DNA of 55,881 bases from positions 1 through 55,881 of the forward strand of contig JAHEEV010000017.1 of assembly GCA_024640505.1 (NCBI GenBank), given 5' to 3'. Of the stretch, positions 15,648 to 24,270 are shown piece by piece. Every line of letters starts with the position of its first letter. Within the stretch, counting starts at the first letter, position 1. The stretch comes from Halieaceae bacterium (GTDB lineage Bacteria; Pseudomonadota; Gammaproteobacteria; Pseudomonadales; Halieaceae). Both the position numbers and the translations under genes were made by a program. The notes beneath the pieces are model-generated. The model had not been told where the DNA came from. It worked only from the letters and a program-made list of their open reading frames with translations, and ran no database searches.

Positions 15648-16403
15648 TCAGCCGTCGACCTCTCCTCCCGTCTCCTTTCGATCGCCCGGCTCGAGGTATT
15701 TATCGCGGATTTCCTCCAGGCTGACGTGGCGCACATCGCTGCCTTTGACCAGATACACCACTTGCTCGCAGAGATTGACCGAGTGGTCCCCGATACGCTC
15801 CAGCGCCCGGGCGCACCAGTTGACGCGCAGCATACTCGACACCGCGCGAGGCTGCTCCATCATATGGGTGATCAGTAAACGCGTGAGGGCCTCGAATTCC
15901 CGGTCAATCTCCGGGTCCCTGGAGGCGATCTCGATGGCCGCCTTCACATCCAGCCGGGCAAATGCGTCCAGTGCGCCGTGCAGCATCTCCAGTACGCGCT
16001 CACCCAGGTGCTCTGGCTCTGCATAGTAGGATTGCTTTTCATGCCCGGCGGCCAGGTTCATGGCCAGCCGCCCTATTTTTTCGGCCTCATCCCCGATGCG
16101 CTCCAGGTCCGACGTCATGCGGATGATGGATACCAGCATTCGCAGGTCACTTGCGGCAGGCTGGCGTCTCGCCAGCGTATCCGTGCACTCCGCGCTGATT
16201 GCGACCTCCAGTTCATTCACCCGGTGATCGGAGGTTGCCACAGTTTCCGCCAACACCGCATCGCCGCGGACAAGGGCTGCCAGGGCATTCCTGCACTGTT
16301 CCTCCACCAGGCCACCCATTGCCAGTACCTTGCCACGAAGGTGCTCCAGTTCATCATTGTACTTCCGGGAAATGTGCTGGCCCAGGTGAAGGTCTTCTTC
16401 CAT
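15648..16403 (-). CDS. phoU: PhoU phosphate signalling protein (first pst cluster)
   Basis: A 251-residue PhoU with both tandem three-helix repeats and both metal-binding motifs intact: RRQPAASDLRMLVSIIRMTSDLERIGDEAEKI and CARALERIGDHSVNLCEQVVYLV (written here as landmarks near residues 78 and 202). PhoU connects the Pst transporter with PhoR and keeps the regulon off when phosphate is plentiful. It follows pstB by 22 bases and is the last gene of the pstSCAB-phoU cluster. A second full PhoU lies at 21359-22081, and a fused third at 10846-11931. The C-terminal GGEVDG tail is unusual but short. Confidence 0.95.
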   Translation of the reverse strand: MEEDLHLGQHISRKYNDELEHLRGKVLAMGGLVEEQCRNALAALVRGDAVLAETVATSDHRVNELEVAISAECTDTLARRQPAASDLRMLVSIIRMTSDLERIGDEAEKIGRLAMNLAAGHEKQSYYAEPEHLGERVLEMLHGALDAFARLDVKAAIEIASRDPEIDREFEALTRLLITHMMEQPRAVSSMLRVNWCARALERIGDHSVNLCEQVVYLVKGSDVRHVSLEEIRDKYLEPGDRKETGGEVDG

Positions 16404-16425
16404 CTTGCGTCGCTCCAGGGCTTTG

Positions 16426-17307
16426 TCAGCCGAAACGGCCTGTGATGTAATTCTCTGTCAGCTCGTGCTTGGGCATGGTAAATATCTCCTTGGTGTCGCC
16501 CACTTCGATCAGCTTACCCAGGTGGAAATAGGCGGTGCGCTCGGAGACCCTGGCGGCCTGTTGCATGGAATGAGTCACGATGGCGATGGTGTAATTTGCC
16601 TTGAGTTCGTCGATGAGTTCCTCGATTCGCGCGGTTGCTATCGGGTCCAACGCCGAGCAAGGCTCATCCATCAGGATGACTTCCGGGCTGACGGCAATAG
16701 CACGGGCGATACACAACCGCTGTTGCTGACCGCCCGACAGACCGGTGCCGGGCTTGTCGAGCTGATCCTTGACCTCGTCGAAGAGACTGGCCCGTCGCAG
16801 GCTGGTCTCCACGATTTCATCCATCTCTGCCTTGCTGTGAGCCAGGCCGTGAATCCGCGGACCATAGGCGACATTCTCATAGATCGACTTGGGAAAGGGA
16901 TTGGGTTTCTGGAAAACCATCCCGACCCGGGCACGCAGTAACACGGTATCCTGGTCACTTCCGTAGATGTTATCGCCGTCGAGAGAGATATCGCCCTGTA
17001 CGCGGCATATCGGGATGATATCGTTCATCCGGTTCAGCACACGCAGAAACGTGGATTTACCGCAGCCCGACGGACCGATCATGGCGATAACCTCGTTACC
17101 GCCTATATCGAGTGACACATCGAAGATCGCCTGTTTGTCATCATAGAACACGTTGACATTGCGGGCGGACATTTTCGCGTTGTCGACGAAAGGTTCACCA
17201 ATCGTCTGGTAATGGCTCACATGTTCATGCTCGCGGATATCCAGGTCTGCCCTCGCTGTGGCAGGGGAGGAAATCACACCGTCTGCGGTGACTGTCATCG
17301 AATTCAT
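16426..17307 (-). CDS. pstB: Phosphate ABC transporter ATPase PstB
   Basis: A 293-residue PstB with all motifs canonical: Walker [11 protein letters not shown]-loop [11 protein letters not shown], signature LSGGQQQR, Walker [13 protein letters not shown] and switch VTHSM. It begins with a ~45-residue extension (to about [10 protein letters not shown]) before the ABC fold, longer than in E. coli PstB (257 residues). The ATG at 17307 has an AAGGA site nine bases upstream; an ATG eight codons earlier is possible. It follows pstA by 33 bases. It powers phosphate import and serves as a standard against which the two degenerate PstB-like proteins can be compared. Confidence 0.96.
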   Translation of the reverse strand: MNSMTVTADGVISSPATARADLDIREHEHVSHYQTIGEPFVDNAKMSARNVNVFYDDKQAIFDVSLDIGGNEVIAMIGPSGCGKSTFLRVLNRMNDIIPICRVQGDISLDGDNIYGSDQDTVLLRARVGMVFQKPNPFPKSIYENVAYGPRIHGLAHSKAEMDEIVETSLRRASLFDEVKDQLDKPGTGLSGGQQQRLCIARAIAVSPEVILMDEPCSALDPIATARIEELIDELKANYTIAIVTHSMQQAARVSERTAYFHLGKLIEVGDTKEIFTMPKHELTENYITGRFG

Positions 17308-17340
17308 TCTGTCAGGTCCTTGCCTATCCATTCAGTGCTT

Positions 17341-18630
17341 CTACTTGAGCTCAAAGCGCCTACGCAGATAAATGGCGAGCGCGTTCATCACGATCAAAAA
17401 ACCCATCAATACCATGATTGCCCCGGATGTCTTCTCTGTAAAGCCCCGCTCGGGACTGTCCGCCCAGAGAAAGACCTGCACGGGGAGCACGGTGGCGGGG
17501 TCGGTGACGCCCCCGGGAACATCCATAATGAAAGCAACCATCCCTATCATGAGGAGCGGGGCTGACTCACCGAGGGCCTGGGCCATGCCGATGATGGAGC
17601 CGGTGAGTATGCCCGGCATCGACACCGGCAGGACGTGGTGAAACACGGTCTGCAGCTTCGATGCCCCGACACCCAGTGCGGCTTCGCGGATCGACGGCGG
17701 CACCGCCTGAATGGCTGCCCTGGAGGTAATGATGATGGTAGGCAGCGTCATCAGTGAGAGGACAACCCCACCGACCAACGGTGCAGACCGGGGCAGTTCA
17801 AAGAAGTTGATAAAAACAGCCAGGCCGAGCAGGCCGAAAACGATAGACGGCACCGCCGCCAGGTTATTGATATTGATCTCGATCAGGTCGGTCAGGCGAT
17901 TGCGCGGTGCAAATTCTTCCAGATAAACAGCGGCGAACACGCCGACAGGAAAAGCGAGCAGGAAAGTGACCAGCAGGGTGAAAAAAGAGCCATACAGGGC
18001 GGCCTTGATTCCCGCCAGTTCCGGTTCCCGTGAGTCGCCCTCAGTGAAGAACAGGGTATTGAAACGCCCCTCCGTCCGGTCCCTGTCACGGAGTGAGTCC
18101 AGCCAGTCCATCTGTGTATTCTTCAGTTTCCGGTCGCCCTCGGGAAGGTCCCGGGAAACCTGTCCCTTGAGATAACTGGCGGCCTCTGCGTGAGCCAGCA
18201 GCCACTTATCGAATTTCTGCCCGATCAGTCCGGGGTCATCAACGACCGCATCACGCAGGTCGTACTCAGCGCCGATACTGATCAACCGGTAGAGCTGCCG
18301 CTTCTCCTTGCGATCGGTTACCTCGGGAAACATATCCCGCAGGCTGCTCCTGATGACCCCGAGGTAATCGGCCCTCAAAAGTTCAGCTTCACTGGCGTCA
18401 GGGGCCACCCCGAGGCGATCGGCGTCCAGATCCAGTGTGACTTTGATGTACTGCTGGGTAAACGCCGGCAGGCCCTTGCCGACGATGTCGGCCAGGAGGA
18501 TGAACAGGAAGACAAAACCCGTCATGACCGCAATACGGCCGTACCACTGGAAACGGCGTTCCCTGGCATACCGCTTTTTCAAGGATGCCTTTATCGCCGC
18601 GGTATTCTTGTACGAATTTGCACTACTCAT
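17341..18630 (-). CDS. pstA: Phosphate ABC transporter permease PstA (long form)
   Basis: A 429-residue PstA. After a cytoplasmic start and the first membrane helix (IAVMTGFVFLFILLADIVG) comes a periplasmic insertion of about 170 residues (roughly 60-225, rich in charged residues), as in the long PstA variant of many gammaproteobacteria (DUF3333-type). Five more membrane segments follow, with FAAVYLEEFAP, ININNLAAVPSIVFGLLGL and the EAA loop IREAALGVGASKLQTVFHHVLP. The ATG at 18630 overlaps the end of pstC by eight bases. The insertion may contact PstS or the sensor PhoR; that is inference. Confidence 0.95.
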   Translation of the reverse strand: MSSANSYKNTAAIKASLKKRYARERRFQWYGRIAVMTGFVFLFILLADIVGKGLPAFTQQYIKVTLDLDADRLGVAPDASEAELLRADYLGVIRSSLRDMFPEVTDRKEKRQLYRLISIGAEYDLRDAVVDDPGLIGQKFDKWLLAHAEAASYLKGQVSRDLPEGDRKLKNTQMDWLDSLRDRDRTEGRFNTLFFTEGDSREPELAGIKAALYGSFFTLLVTFLLAFPVGVFAAVYLEEFAPRNRLTDLIEININNLAAVPSIVFGLLGLAVFINFFELPRSAPLVGGVVLSLMTLPTIIITSRAAIQAVPPSIREAALGVGASKLQTVFHHVLPVSMPGILTGSIIGMAQALGESAPLLMIGMVAFIMDVPGGVTDPATVLPVQVFLWADSPERGFTEKTSGAIMVLMGFLIVMNALAIYLRRRFELK

Positions 18631-20011
18631 ACTGTTCCCGGTATTTCCTGACCACATACAAGGCGATGACATTGAGCAGCAACGTCACGAAAAAGAGCAC
18701 CAGCCCCAGGGCGAAGGCCGCCAGCGTCTTGGGGCTGTCAAACTCCTGGTCCCCGACGAGCAGGGTCACGATCTGTACGGTAATCGTGGTGACCGCCTCC
18801 AGCGGATTAATGGTGAGTTTGGCCGATAGCCCGGCCGCCATTACCACGATCATGGTTTCGCCAATCGCGCGCGAAACCGCAAGCAGAATTCCCCCGACGA
18901 TACCCGGAAGCGCTGCCGGCAGCAGCACCTTGCGGATGGTTTCATTCATGGTGGCCCCCATCCCCAGTGAGGCTTCCCGCATACTGTCGGGGACGGCGTT
19001 TATGATGTCATCGGAGAGTGACATGACAAACGGAATAATCATGATACCCATGACGATACCTGCGGCCAGCGCGCTTTCGGAGGCGACGCTCAGGCCGATG
19101 CTTTCGCCGAGGTTGCGAATGAAGGGCGCAACGGTCAACGCGGCGAAAAAGCCATAGACGACTGTCGGCACGCCGGCGAGAATCTCGAGTACGGGCTTGG
19201 TAAGGGAACGGAATCGCCTCGTGGCGTATTCAGACAGGTAAATGGCCGACATCAGGCCCACCGGCACCGCGATAAACATGGCCACCGTGGAGATAAGCAG
19301 GGTACCCACCAGCAGTGGCACAAAACCGAAGGAGCCCGATGCACCCACCTGGTCGATGCGGATAGCCATCTGCGGGCTCCACTGCAACCCGAACAGGAAG
19401 TCTGTCACCGGTATCGCGTGGAAAAAGCGGATGGCCTCGAAAAGGACCGACAGGACGATGCCGAGCGTGGTCAATACCGCGATGAACGAACACGCAAATA
19501 GAATCCAGGTGAAAATGCTTTCGACGTGGTTCCTGGCGCGCAGGGTCGGGCTTATTCGCTGCAGGGCCAGAAGGCAGCCGATAACGGCGACGAGAAACAC
19601 CAGGGAGGCCTTCATCACACGGCTGTCGGCCAGTAACTCCTGGTAGTAACCGGCAGCTGCTACCTGGGATTCGGAAAGTCCCAATGCGTCGGAACCACTC
19701 TGTGCAAAGCTGACAATCTGGTTGAAATACAGGCCCAGCTCACTCTCGGGTAACGCCTGGATCTCAGCGGGGAGCTGCGAGACGACCATATTGGTCAGAA
19801 CCCTGGACTCCAGGCCAACCCACAGGATCAGCACCAGCAGAGCGGGAAGACCTGCCCACAGCGCGGCCATGTAACCATAGTGCTTGGGCAGTGAGTGCAG
19901 GCCGTAGGCGCCGCCCTGCCCCACTGCCACCAGGTGGGAACGTTTGCGGCCCACGAAGAAGCTGATCGCGGCGAGCGCGACCAGGATCAGTAAGACTGTC
20001 GATGTCTGCAT
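18623..20011 (-). CDS. pstC: Phosphate ABC transporter permease PstC (long form)
   Basis: A 462-residue PstC, longer than the E. coli protein (319 residues). It starts with a membrane helix (TVLLILVALAAISFFVG) and has a second helix, then a periplasmic region around residues 75-130, before the conserved permease core: ATRRFRSLTKPVLEILAGVPTVVYGFFAAL, the EAA loop MREASLGMGATMNETIRKVLLP and AIGETMIVVMAAGL. It lies about 90 bases after pstS, with a hairpin between, and overlaps pstA. It forms the channel with PstA in the inner membrane. Confidence 0.95.
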   Translation of the reverse strand: MQTSTVLLILVALAAISFFVGRKRSHLVAVGQGGAYGLHSLPKHYGYMAALWAGLPALLVLILWVGLESRVLTNMVVSQLPAEIQALPESELGLYFNQIVSFAQSGSDALGLSESQVAAAGYYQELLADSRVMKASLVFLVAVIGCLLALQRISPTLRARNHVESIFTWILFACSFIAVLTTLGIVLSVLFEAIRFFHAIPVTDFLFGLQWSPQMAIRIDQVGASGSFGFVPLLVGTLLISTVAMFIAVPVGLMSAIYLSEYATRRFRSLTKPVLEILAGVPTVVYGFFAALTVAPFIRNLGESIGLSVASESALAAGIVMGIMIIPFVMSLSDDIINAVPDSMREASLGMGATMNETIRKVLLPAALPGIVGGILLAVSRAIGETMIVVMAAGLSAKLTINPLEAVTTITVQIVTLLVGDQEFDSPKTLAAFALGLVLFFVTLLLNVIALYVVRKYREQYE

Positions 20012-20039
20012 GGGTGTGTCGTTTCTCGGTTAACACAAA

Positions 20040-20061
20040 TGCGCCGCTCGATGGCGGCGCA
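20040..20061 (-). terminator. Hairpin between pstS and pstC, probable attenuator or RNA stabiliser
   Basis: TGCGCCGC (20040-20047) pairs perfectly with GCGGCGCA (20054-20061) around a six-base loop, an eight-pair GC-rich stem. On the minus (coding) strand it is followed by TTTGTGTT, only a partial T-run. Such stem-loops between binding-protein and permease genes commonly let the binding protein be made in excess by limiting read-through or protecting the upstream message. Confidence 0.65.
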
Positions 20062-20099
20062 CACTCCGGGCCAGGGCATAAAAACCAGGCTGGACTACA

Positions 20100-21242
20100 C
20101 TACATCTCGAGCCGTTTGAGCGTCGCAACGTCATCCTGGACCTGCTTCCTGTCGTCATCGCCAAGGGGAATAAGGCCCCTCTCCGGCAGGTAACCGTCCT
20201 CTCCCATCGCCTTGTTCGAGGTGAACTCCACCGCGTATTCCTGGATACCCGGAATTTTGCCTACATGGGCCGCCTTGATATAGAAATACAGGGGTCGGGA
20301 AACAGGGTAGTCACCGCTGGCGATGGAATCGAAACTCGGTGCGATGCCATCGACTATGGACCCCTGGACCTTGTCGCCGTTCTCCTCCAGGAAGCTGAAG
20401 CCAAAGATTCCCACGGCGTTCGGGTTCGCTTCCAGTTTCTGTACGATCAGGTTGTCGTTCTCACCGGCCTCGATGTAGGCGCCATCCTCCCGCACCGCGT
20501 AGGCCACGGCTTTGAATAAATCCTTGCCCTTCGGTGCATTACCCTTTTTTTCCGCAAGGGCATCGTAGACCCCGTGAGGAATAGCCAGACTGGTCATCAG
20601 CGCCTTGATTTCGTCGGCCTGATCAGCCCCGAGCCCGTGCAGCGTTTTCAGGTCGGGATTGGCCTGTGCGCCCCCCCCCAGGGCCAGCTCGGCGAAAGCG
20701 TCACGCGTGCCGGACGTCGGGGGTGGCCCGAGCACCTCGATACGCGTATCAGGAAGTGACGCATTCACGTCTTTCCAGGTCTTGTTCGGATTGGGAACCA
20801 GCTGTCCGTTCACGCCCGGCACGTCCTTGGCAAGGGCCATGTACAGGTCCTTGCGGCTGAGTTCCAACCGCGGCGCCTGCTTTGAATTGGCCACCGCGAT
20901 ACCATCAAATCCAACCAGCACCTCAACGATGTCGGTGACGCCGTTGGCCTGGCAATCGTCGTATTCGCTCTTCTTGATGCGACGGGATGCGTTGGTGATG
21001 TCCGGTGTCTGCGCGCCCACACCCTTGCAGAACAGCTTCAGGCCGCCGCCGGACCCGGTGGACTCGATCTTGGGGGTCCTGAAGCTGCTGGACCGGCCGA
21101 AGCGCTCGGCGACAACCGTCGCAAACGGGTAAACGGTGGAGGAACCGACGATACTGACAGTATCGCGAACCTGTGCCTGTACTGTGCTGATGCCGCCCAT
21201 GGCAGCCGCAATAGCCACTACACCTGCAAATCGTTTTTTCAC
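20100..21242 (-). CDS. pstS: Phosphate-binding protein PstS (first cluster)
   Basis: A 380-residue PstS. Phosphate-binding loops are visible in VSIVGSSTVYPFATVVAERFG, STGSGGGLKLFC and PPTSGTRDAFAELAL. I place the start at the GTG 21242, which gives KKRFAGVVAIAAAMGGISTVQA as signal peptide with an AGGA site close upstream; the ATG at 21305 would add 21 residues that lack a signal character. It has its own promoter with Pho box just upstream (21308-21341). It delivers phosphate to PstC/PstA. Its sequence is clearly different from the PstS-like protein at 12025-12900. Confidence 0.95.
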   Translation of the reverse strand: MKKRFAGVVAIAAAMGGISTVQAQVRDTVSIVGSSTVYPFATVVAERFGRSSSFRTPKIESTGSGGGLKLFCKGVGAQTPDITNASRRIKKSEYDDCQANGVTDIVEVLVGFDGIAVANSKQAPRLELSRKDLYMALAKDVPGVNGQLVPNPNKTWKDVNASLPDTRIEVLGPPPTSGTRDAFAELALGGGAQANPDLKTLHGLGADQADEIKALMTSLAIPHGVYDALAEKKGNAPKGKDLFKAVAYAVREDGAYIEAGENDNLIVQKLEANPNAVGIFGFSFLEENGDKVQGSIVDGIAPSFDSIASGDYPVSRPLYFYIKAAHVGKIPGIQEYAVEFTSNKAMGEDGYLPERGLIPLGDDDRKQVQDDVATLKRLEM

Positions 21243-21277
21243 GTCCTGGACACTCCCTGAAAATGACTGGTGGGAAA

Positions 21278-21293
21278 CGGGGTATATACCCCG
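21278..21293. promoter_or_regulatory. Perfect 16-base palindrome in the pstS leader
   Basis: CGGGGTATATACCCCG reads identically on both strands. It lies about 15 bases downstream of the predicted pstS -10 (21313-21308) and 36 bases before the GTG start, so it falls near the transcription start or in the 5' leader. It could be bound by a dimeric repressor or fold into a small RNA hairpin. No ribosome-binding site is inside it. The binding protein is unknown. Confidence 0.5.
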
Positions 21294-21307
21294 GGATCCC
21301 GCCAAGG

Positions 21308-21341
21308 ATTCTATGTCCGGTTTGTTACCGCAATATGACAG
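21308..21341 (-). promoter_or_regulatory. Pho box and -10 promoter for pstS
   Basis: On the minus strand 21341-21324 reads CTGTCAT ATTG CGGTAAC: a perfect first half-site and a weaker second one with the standard four-base spacer. Exactly ten bases further is TAGAAT (21313-21308), a good -10. This matches the layout of the phoB promoter and that of PhoB class promoters, where the box replaces the -35. It lies between phoU (stop at 21359) and pstS. Confidence 0.75.
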
Positions 21342-21358
21342 CCCGCACGTTTCCTGTA

Positions 21359-22081
21359 TCAGTAGGAATCAGACACCTGATCCACCACAGCCTCAAAGCT
21401 CTGGTGCCTCACATCCAGTCCCCGAACCAGGTACACCACATGCTCGGCGATATTGCTGGCGTGGTCGCCTATCCGTTCCAGGCTGCGCAGTGCCCACATC
21501 TCGTTGAGAATCGCGCCGATGTCCCGGGGGTCTTCCATCATGAAAGTCACGAGGCTGCGCAGGGCGCTGCCATACTCCTTGTCCACACTGGCGTCCTGCT
21601 TGATCACCTCTACCGCCTGTTTTACGTCCAATCGGGCAAAGGCATCCAGGGCCTTGCGCAACATGTTGCCCACCAGGTCGCCAATGTGCCGGATCTCGAT
21701 GTAATTGGTCGGCGACATGCCGTCTTCGGCCAGGCGCACGGACTGGCGGGCAATCTTCGCGGCCTCATCGCCGATGCGCTCGACGTCGGTATTCACCTTG
21801 ATGACCGTGACAACCAGCCGCAGGTCACTGGCGGCAGGCTGCCGTCGGGCAAGTATGGTGGCGCACTCGTCATCGATCGCCATCTCCATCTGGTTGACCT
21901 CATGATCGCGGCTGATGATCGATTCCGCCTGCGCGGTATCTCCCTCGACCAGGGCCGTAATGGCGGCGCTCAACTGCTGCTCGACCTTACCGCCCATCTC
22001 GAGAAGGTGAGTCTTTATCTCTTCGAGTTCGGTATTGAATCGTTCGGAGATATGCTGTTTGTAATCTTCCTGCTTCAACAT
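21359..22081 (-). CDS. phoU: PhoU phosphate signalling protein (phoBR cluster)
   Basis: A 240-residue PhoU with both repeats intact: RRQPAASDLRLVVTVIKVNTDVERIGDEA (shown by its key VERIGDEA near 100) and RSLERIGDHASNIAEHVVYL near 200. It overlaps the end of phoR by seven bases, so this copy is coupled to the sensor kinase, while the other full copy (15648-16403) is coupled to pstB. The two share the same architecture but differ at many positions. Having both suggests split tasks: one for the transporter and one for kinase control; this is inference. Confidence 0.94.
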   Translation of the reverse strand: MLKQEDYKQHISERFNTELEEIKTHLLEMGGKVEQQLSAAITALVEGDTAQAESIISRDHEVNQMEMAIDDECATILARRQPAASDLRLVVTVIKVNTDVERIGDEAAKIARQSVRLAEDGMSPTNYIEIRHIGDLVGNMLRKALDAFARLDVKQAVEVIKQDASVDKEYGSALRSLVTFMMEDPRDIGAILNEMWALRSLERIGDHASNIAEHVVYLVRGLDVRHQSFEAVVDQVSDSY

Positions 22082-23388
22082 TGCCCGTTCCTCTGTTCAG
22101 TCATGGTTACTTTTTCGGCACTGCTCTCCGGGGGAAACACCAGCGTGAAGGTACTGCCCTTTCCCGGTTCACTTTCAATCTGCAGCCTGGCGCCGTGGGA
22201 TGCAGCGACGTGTTTGACGATCGCCAGGCCCAGACCGGTTCCCCCTGTCGCAGAAGAACGGCTGTCATCCACCCGGTAAAAGCGCTCTGTCAACCGCGGA
22301 ATGTGTGCCCGGTCGATACCTATGCCCTGATCCCTGACACTCAGGTAATACCCGTCCGGGCCCACACGCCAGCCAACCGTGACAGGTGTATCGTCTGCAC
22401 TGTATTTCATGGCATTTTGCACCAGGTTGGATATGGCGCTGTAAAGTTCCCGGTAATCTCCACTGACACGCCCATCCGCACTGAGCCGCAGCAATACGCG
22501 CCGACGGGGATGCGCCGCGGTTAGCTCCTCCTTCAGCTCCTCGAGCAGGGCCTTGATATCAATGGACTCCCGCTTCTCGTCGCGCTCCTCGCTCTCGATT
22601 CGCGACAGCCACAACAGGTCCTTCAACAGGTTCTCCATGCGATCGGCCTGCTGGTCCATCTGCTGCAGCGGCTTCAACAGGTAATCAGGCAAGCGTTCGG
22701 TATTCGCCAGAAAAGTACCCAGGTAACCGGTAATCACCGTTAGGGGCGTGCGCAACTCATGCGAGACATTGCCCACGAAGTCCCGACGTGCCTGGTCCAT
22801 GCGAACCCGTTCACTGACGTCCCTCACAAAAAGCAGACTGTCGCCCTTGCCGAACCGCGTGATGATGACCTGCAGGTGCCGCTTGCTGTCACCATTGGTG
22901 TACAGATAGAGAGGATCGGCATAGTCACCTGCACTCACGTAGGACTTGAAGTCAGGGTGTCGGACCAGGTTGGTGATCGCTTGCCCGGAATCCTCGGGAA
23001 ACTGCAGCGCCAGCATTTCGGCGGCCATATCATTGCACCACTTGATGGCCCCCTGGGCGTCGACGATGACCACGCCATCGCGCATCGACGCAAAGGATTC
23101 CAGCAGGTAGTCCACCAGTGATTGCAGGCGTGTCTCGTTCTCCGCCGCAACCCGCCGCTGCTTGTGGATCTGGGAAACGACATCACCCCACAGGCCATAC
23201 AGGTCCGCCGGTGGCGGGTCGGAACTCTTCAACCAGGTCTGCAGGCGCGACATCTGATAGGACCAGAACAACGCCAACGCCAGCAAAGCCACAGCGGCTC
23301 CCGCCAGGGGCCGATCAAAATACCAGCCCAGTGCAAGCCCCAGGACGACGCAGAGAAACACCCTGAACAGGGCCGAATACCATTGCAT
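22075..23388 (-). CDS. phoR: Phosphate regulon sensor histidine kinase PhoR
   Basis: A 437-residue membrane-bound histidine kinase. Two membrane segments lie near the N-terminus (about 8-45) with almost no periplasmic loop, as in other PhoR proteins. A PAS domain follows (about 90-190, with FASMRDGVVIVDAQGAIKWCND), then the HisKA helix FVGNVSHELRTPLTVI with the phospho-accepting histidine, and the ATPase domain with NLVQNAMKYS and GTGLGLAIVKHVAASHG. The lack of a sensor domain fits control through Pst/PhoU. It starts 18 bases after phoB and overlaps phoU. Confidence 0.96.
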   Translation of the reverse strand: MQWYSALFRVFLCVVLGLALGWYFDRPLAGAAVALLALALFWSYQMSRLQTWLKSSDPPPADLYGLWGDVVSQIHKQRRVAAENETRLQSLVDYLLESFASMRDGVVIVDAQGAIKWCNDMAAEMLALQFPEDSGQAITNLVRHPDFKSYVSAGDYADPLYLYTNGDSKRHLQVIITRFGKGDSLLFVRDVSERVRMDQARRDFVGNVSHELRTPLTVITGYLGTFLANTERLPDYLLKPLQQMDQQADRMENLLKDLLWLSRIESEERDEKRESIDIKALLEELKEELTAAHPRRRVLLRLSADGRVSGDYRELYSAISNLVQNAMKYSADDTPVTVGWRVGPDGYYLSVRDQGIGIDRAHIPRLTERFYRVDDSRSSATGGTGLGLAIVKHVAASHGARLQIESEPGKGSTFTLVFPPESSAEKVTMTEQRNGQC

Positions 23389-23406
23389 CGGCTACGGTCC
23401 GCCGTA

Positions 23407-24111
23407 TCAGGCGAGACCGCGGGAAGAGAAGCGGTACCCGGTCCCCCTGACGGTCTGTATCAGGTTACTGTAGTCCCCCCGGTCCGTTTGCAGGGCTTTG
23501 CGCAGCCGACGGATATGTACATCCACGGTGCGCTCCTCGACGTAGACATTGGCGCCCCACACCTGGTCCAGCAACTGGCCGCGGGTGTAGGCTCGCTCCG
23601 GGTGTCCCATGAAAAAGTGGAGCAGGTTGAATTCAGTTGGCCCCATATCGACAGGCTCCTCGGCGATGTAGATACGCCGGCTCTCCCCGTCCAGCACGAG
23701 CCCGTCGACCTCCAGTCGCTCATTATCCAGACTGCCGTTGCTGCGCCTGAGCAGGGCTTTGATCCGGGCTATCAGCTCCCGGGGAGCGAAGGGCTTGGTG
23801 ATATAGTCGTCGGCGCCGACATCGAGACCCTGGATGACGTTGTCCTCGGCGGTCTTGGCGGTGACCATGATGACCGGCACTTCCCGTGTGCTCTCGCCCC
23901 GCTTCAGCCTGCGCAGCAGCTCCATGCCGCTGCCGCCCGGCAGCATCCAGTCCAGCAATACGAGGTCAGGCCGCTCGTCAACGATCAGGGTAAACGCCTG
24001 CTGGATATTTTCCGCCTCGATACAGTTGAATTCGGCGATTTCCAGCGCCATCCGGATCATGTCGCGAATGGCGAATTCGTCATCGACAATCAGTACGGTC
24101 CGGTCGTTCAT
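23407..24111 (-). CDS. phoB: Phosphate regulon response regulator PhoB
   Basis: A 234-residue OmpR/PhoB-type response regulator. The receiver domain has the acidic pair in VLIVDDEFAIRDM, the phosphorylated aspartate in LVLLDWMLPGGSG, the switch threonine/lysine in VIMVTAKTAED and DDYITKPFAPRE. The winged-helix effector includes GPTEFNLLHFFMGHPERAYTRGQLLDQVWG and VDVHIRRLRKAL. It heads the phoB-phoR-phoU cluster and has a near-perfect Pho box upstream, which implies autoregulation. It is expected to activate pstS and probably the porin at 1544-2791. Confidence 0.97.
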   Translation of the reverse strand: MNDRTVLIVDDEFAIRDMIRMALEIAEFNCIEAENIQQAFTLIVDERPDLVLLDWMLPGGSGMELLRRLKRGESTREVPVIMVTAKTAEDNVIQGLDVGADDYITKPFAPRELIARIKALLRRSNGSLDNERLEVDGLVLDGESRRIYIAEEPVDMGPTEFNLLHFFMGHPERAYTRGQLLDQVWGANVYVEERTVDVHIRRLRKALQTDRGDYSNLIQTVRGTGYRFSSRGLA

Positions 24112-24157
24112 TGCTCAAACTAACCCCTGTGTGGCGCATAAACGCATCCCGCTGGCT

Positions 24158-24191
24158 ATTAGATGAGCTAATTATGACAATTGAATGACAA
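24158..24191 (-). promoter_or_regulatory. Pho box and -10 promoter for phoB
   Basis: On the minus strand 24191-24174 reads TTGTCAT TCAA TTGTCAT, two identical half-sites with a four-base spacer, differing from the E. coli consensus only at the first base of each. Ten bases downstream is TCTAAT (24163-24158), a suitable -10. This is the best Pho box in the window and supports positive feedback of PhoB on its own cluster. The remaining bases up to korB (24192-24270) include a run of seven T on the minus strand but no convincing stem. Confidence 0.85.
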
Positions 24192-24270
24192 TCGATGCAC
24201 GTATCGACAGATTTCCCGAATAAAGCGCACAAATTCCAGCCAAAAAAACGCAGAGTTATCCCGCCGTGTC

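Noticed and set aside
23122-24123. Open frame of 333 codons on the plus strand
   Set aside because: Antisense to phoR and phoB, both secure.
24240-24270. Intrinsic terminator after korB
   Set aside because: There is a run of seven T on the minus strand, but no stem of useful length precedes it.
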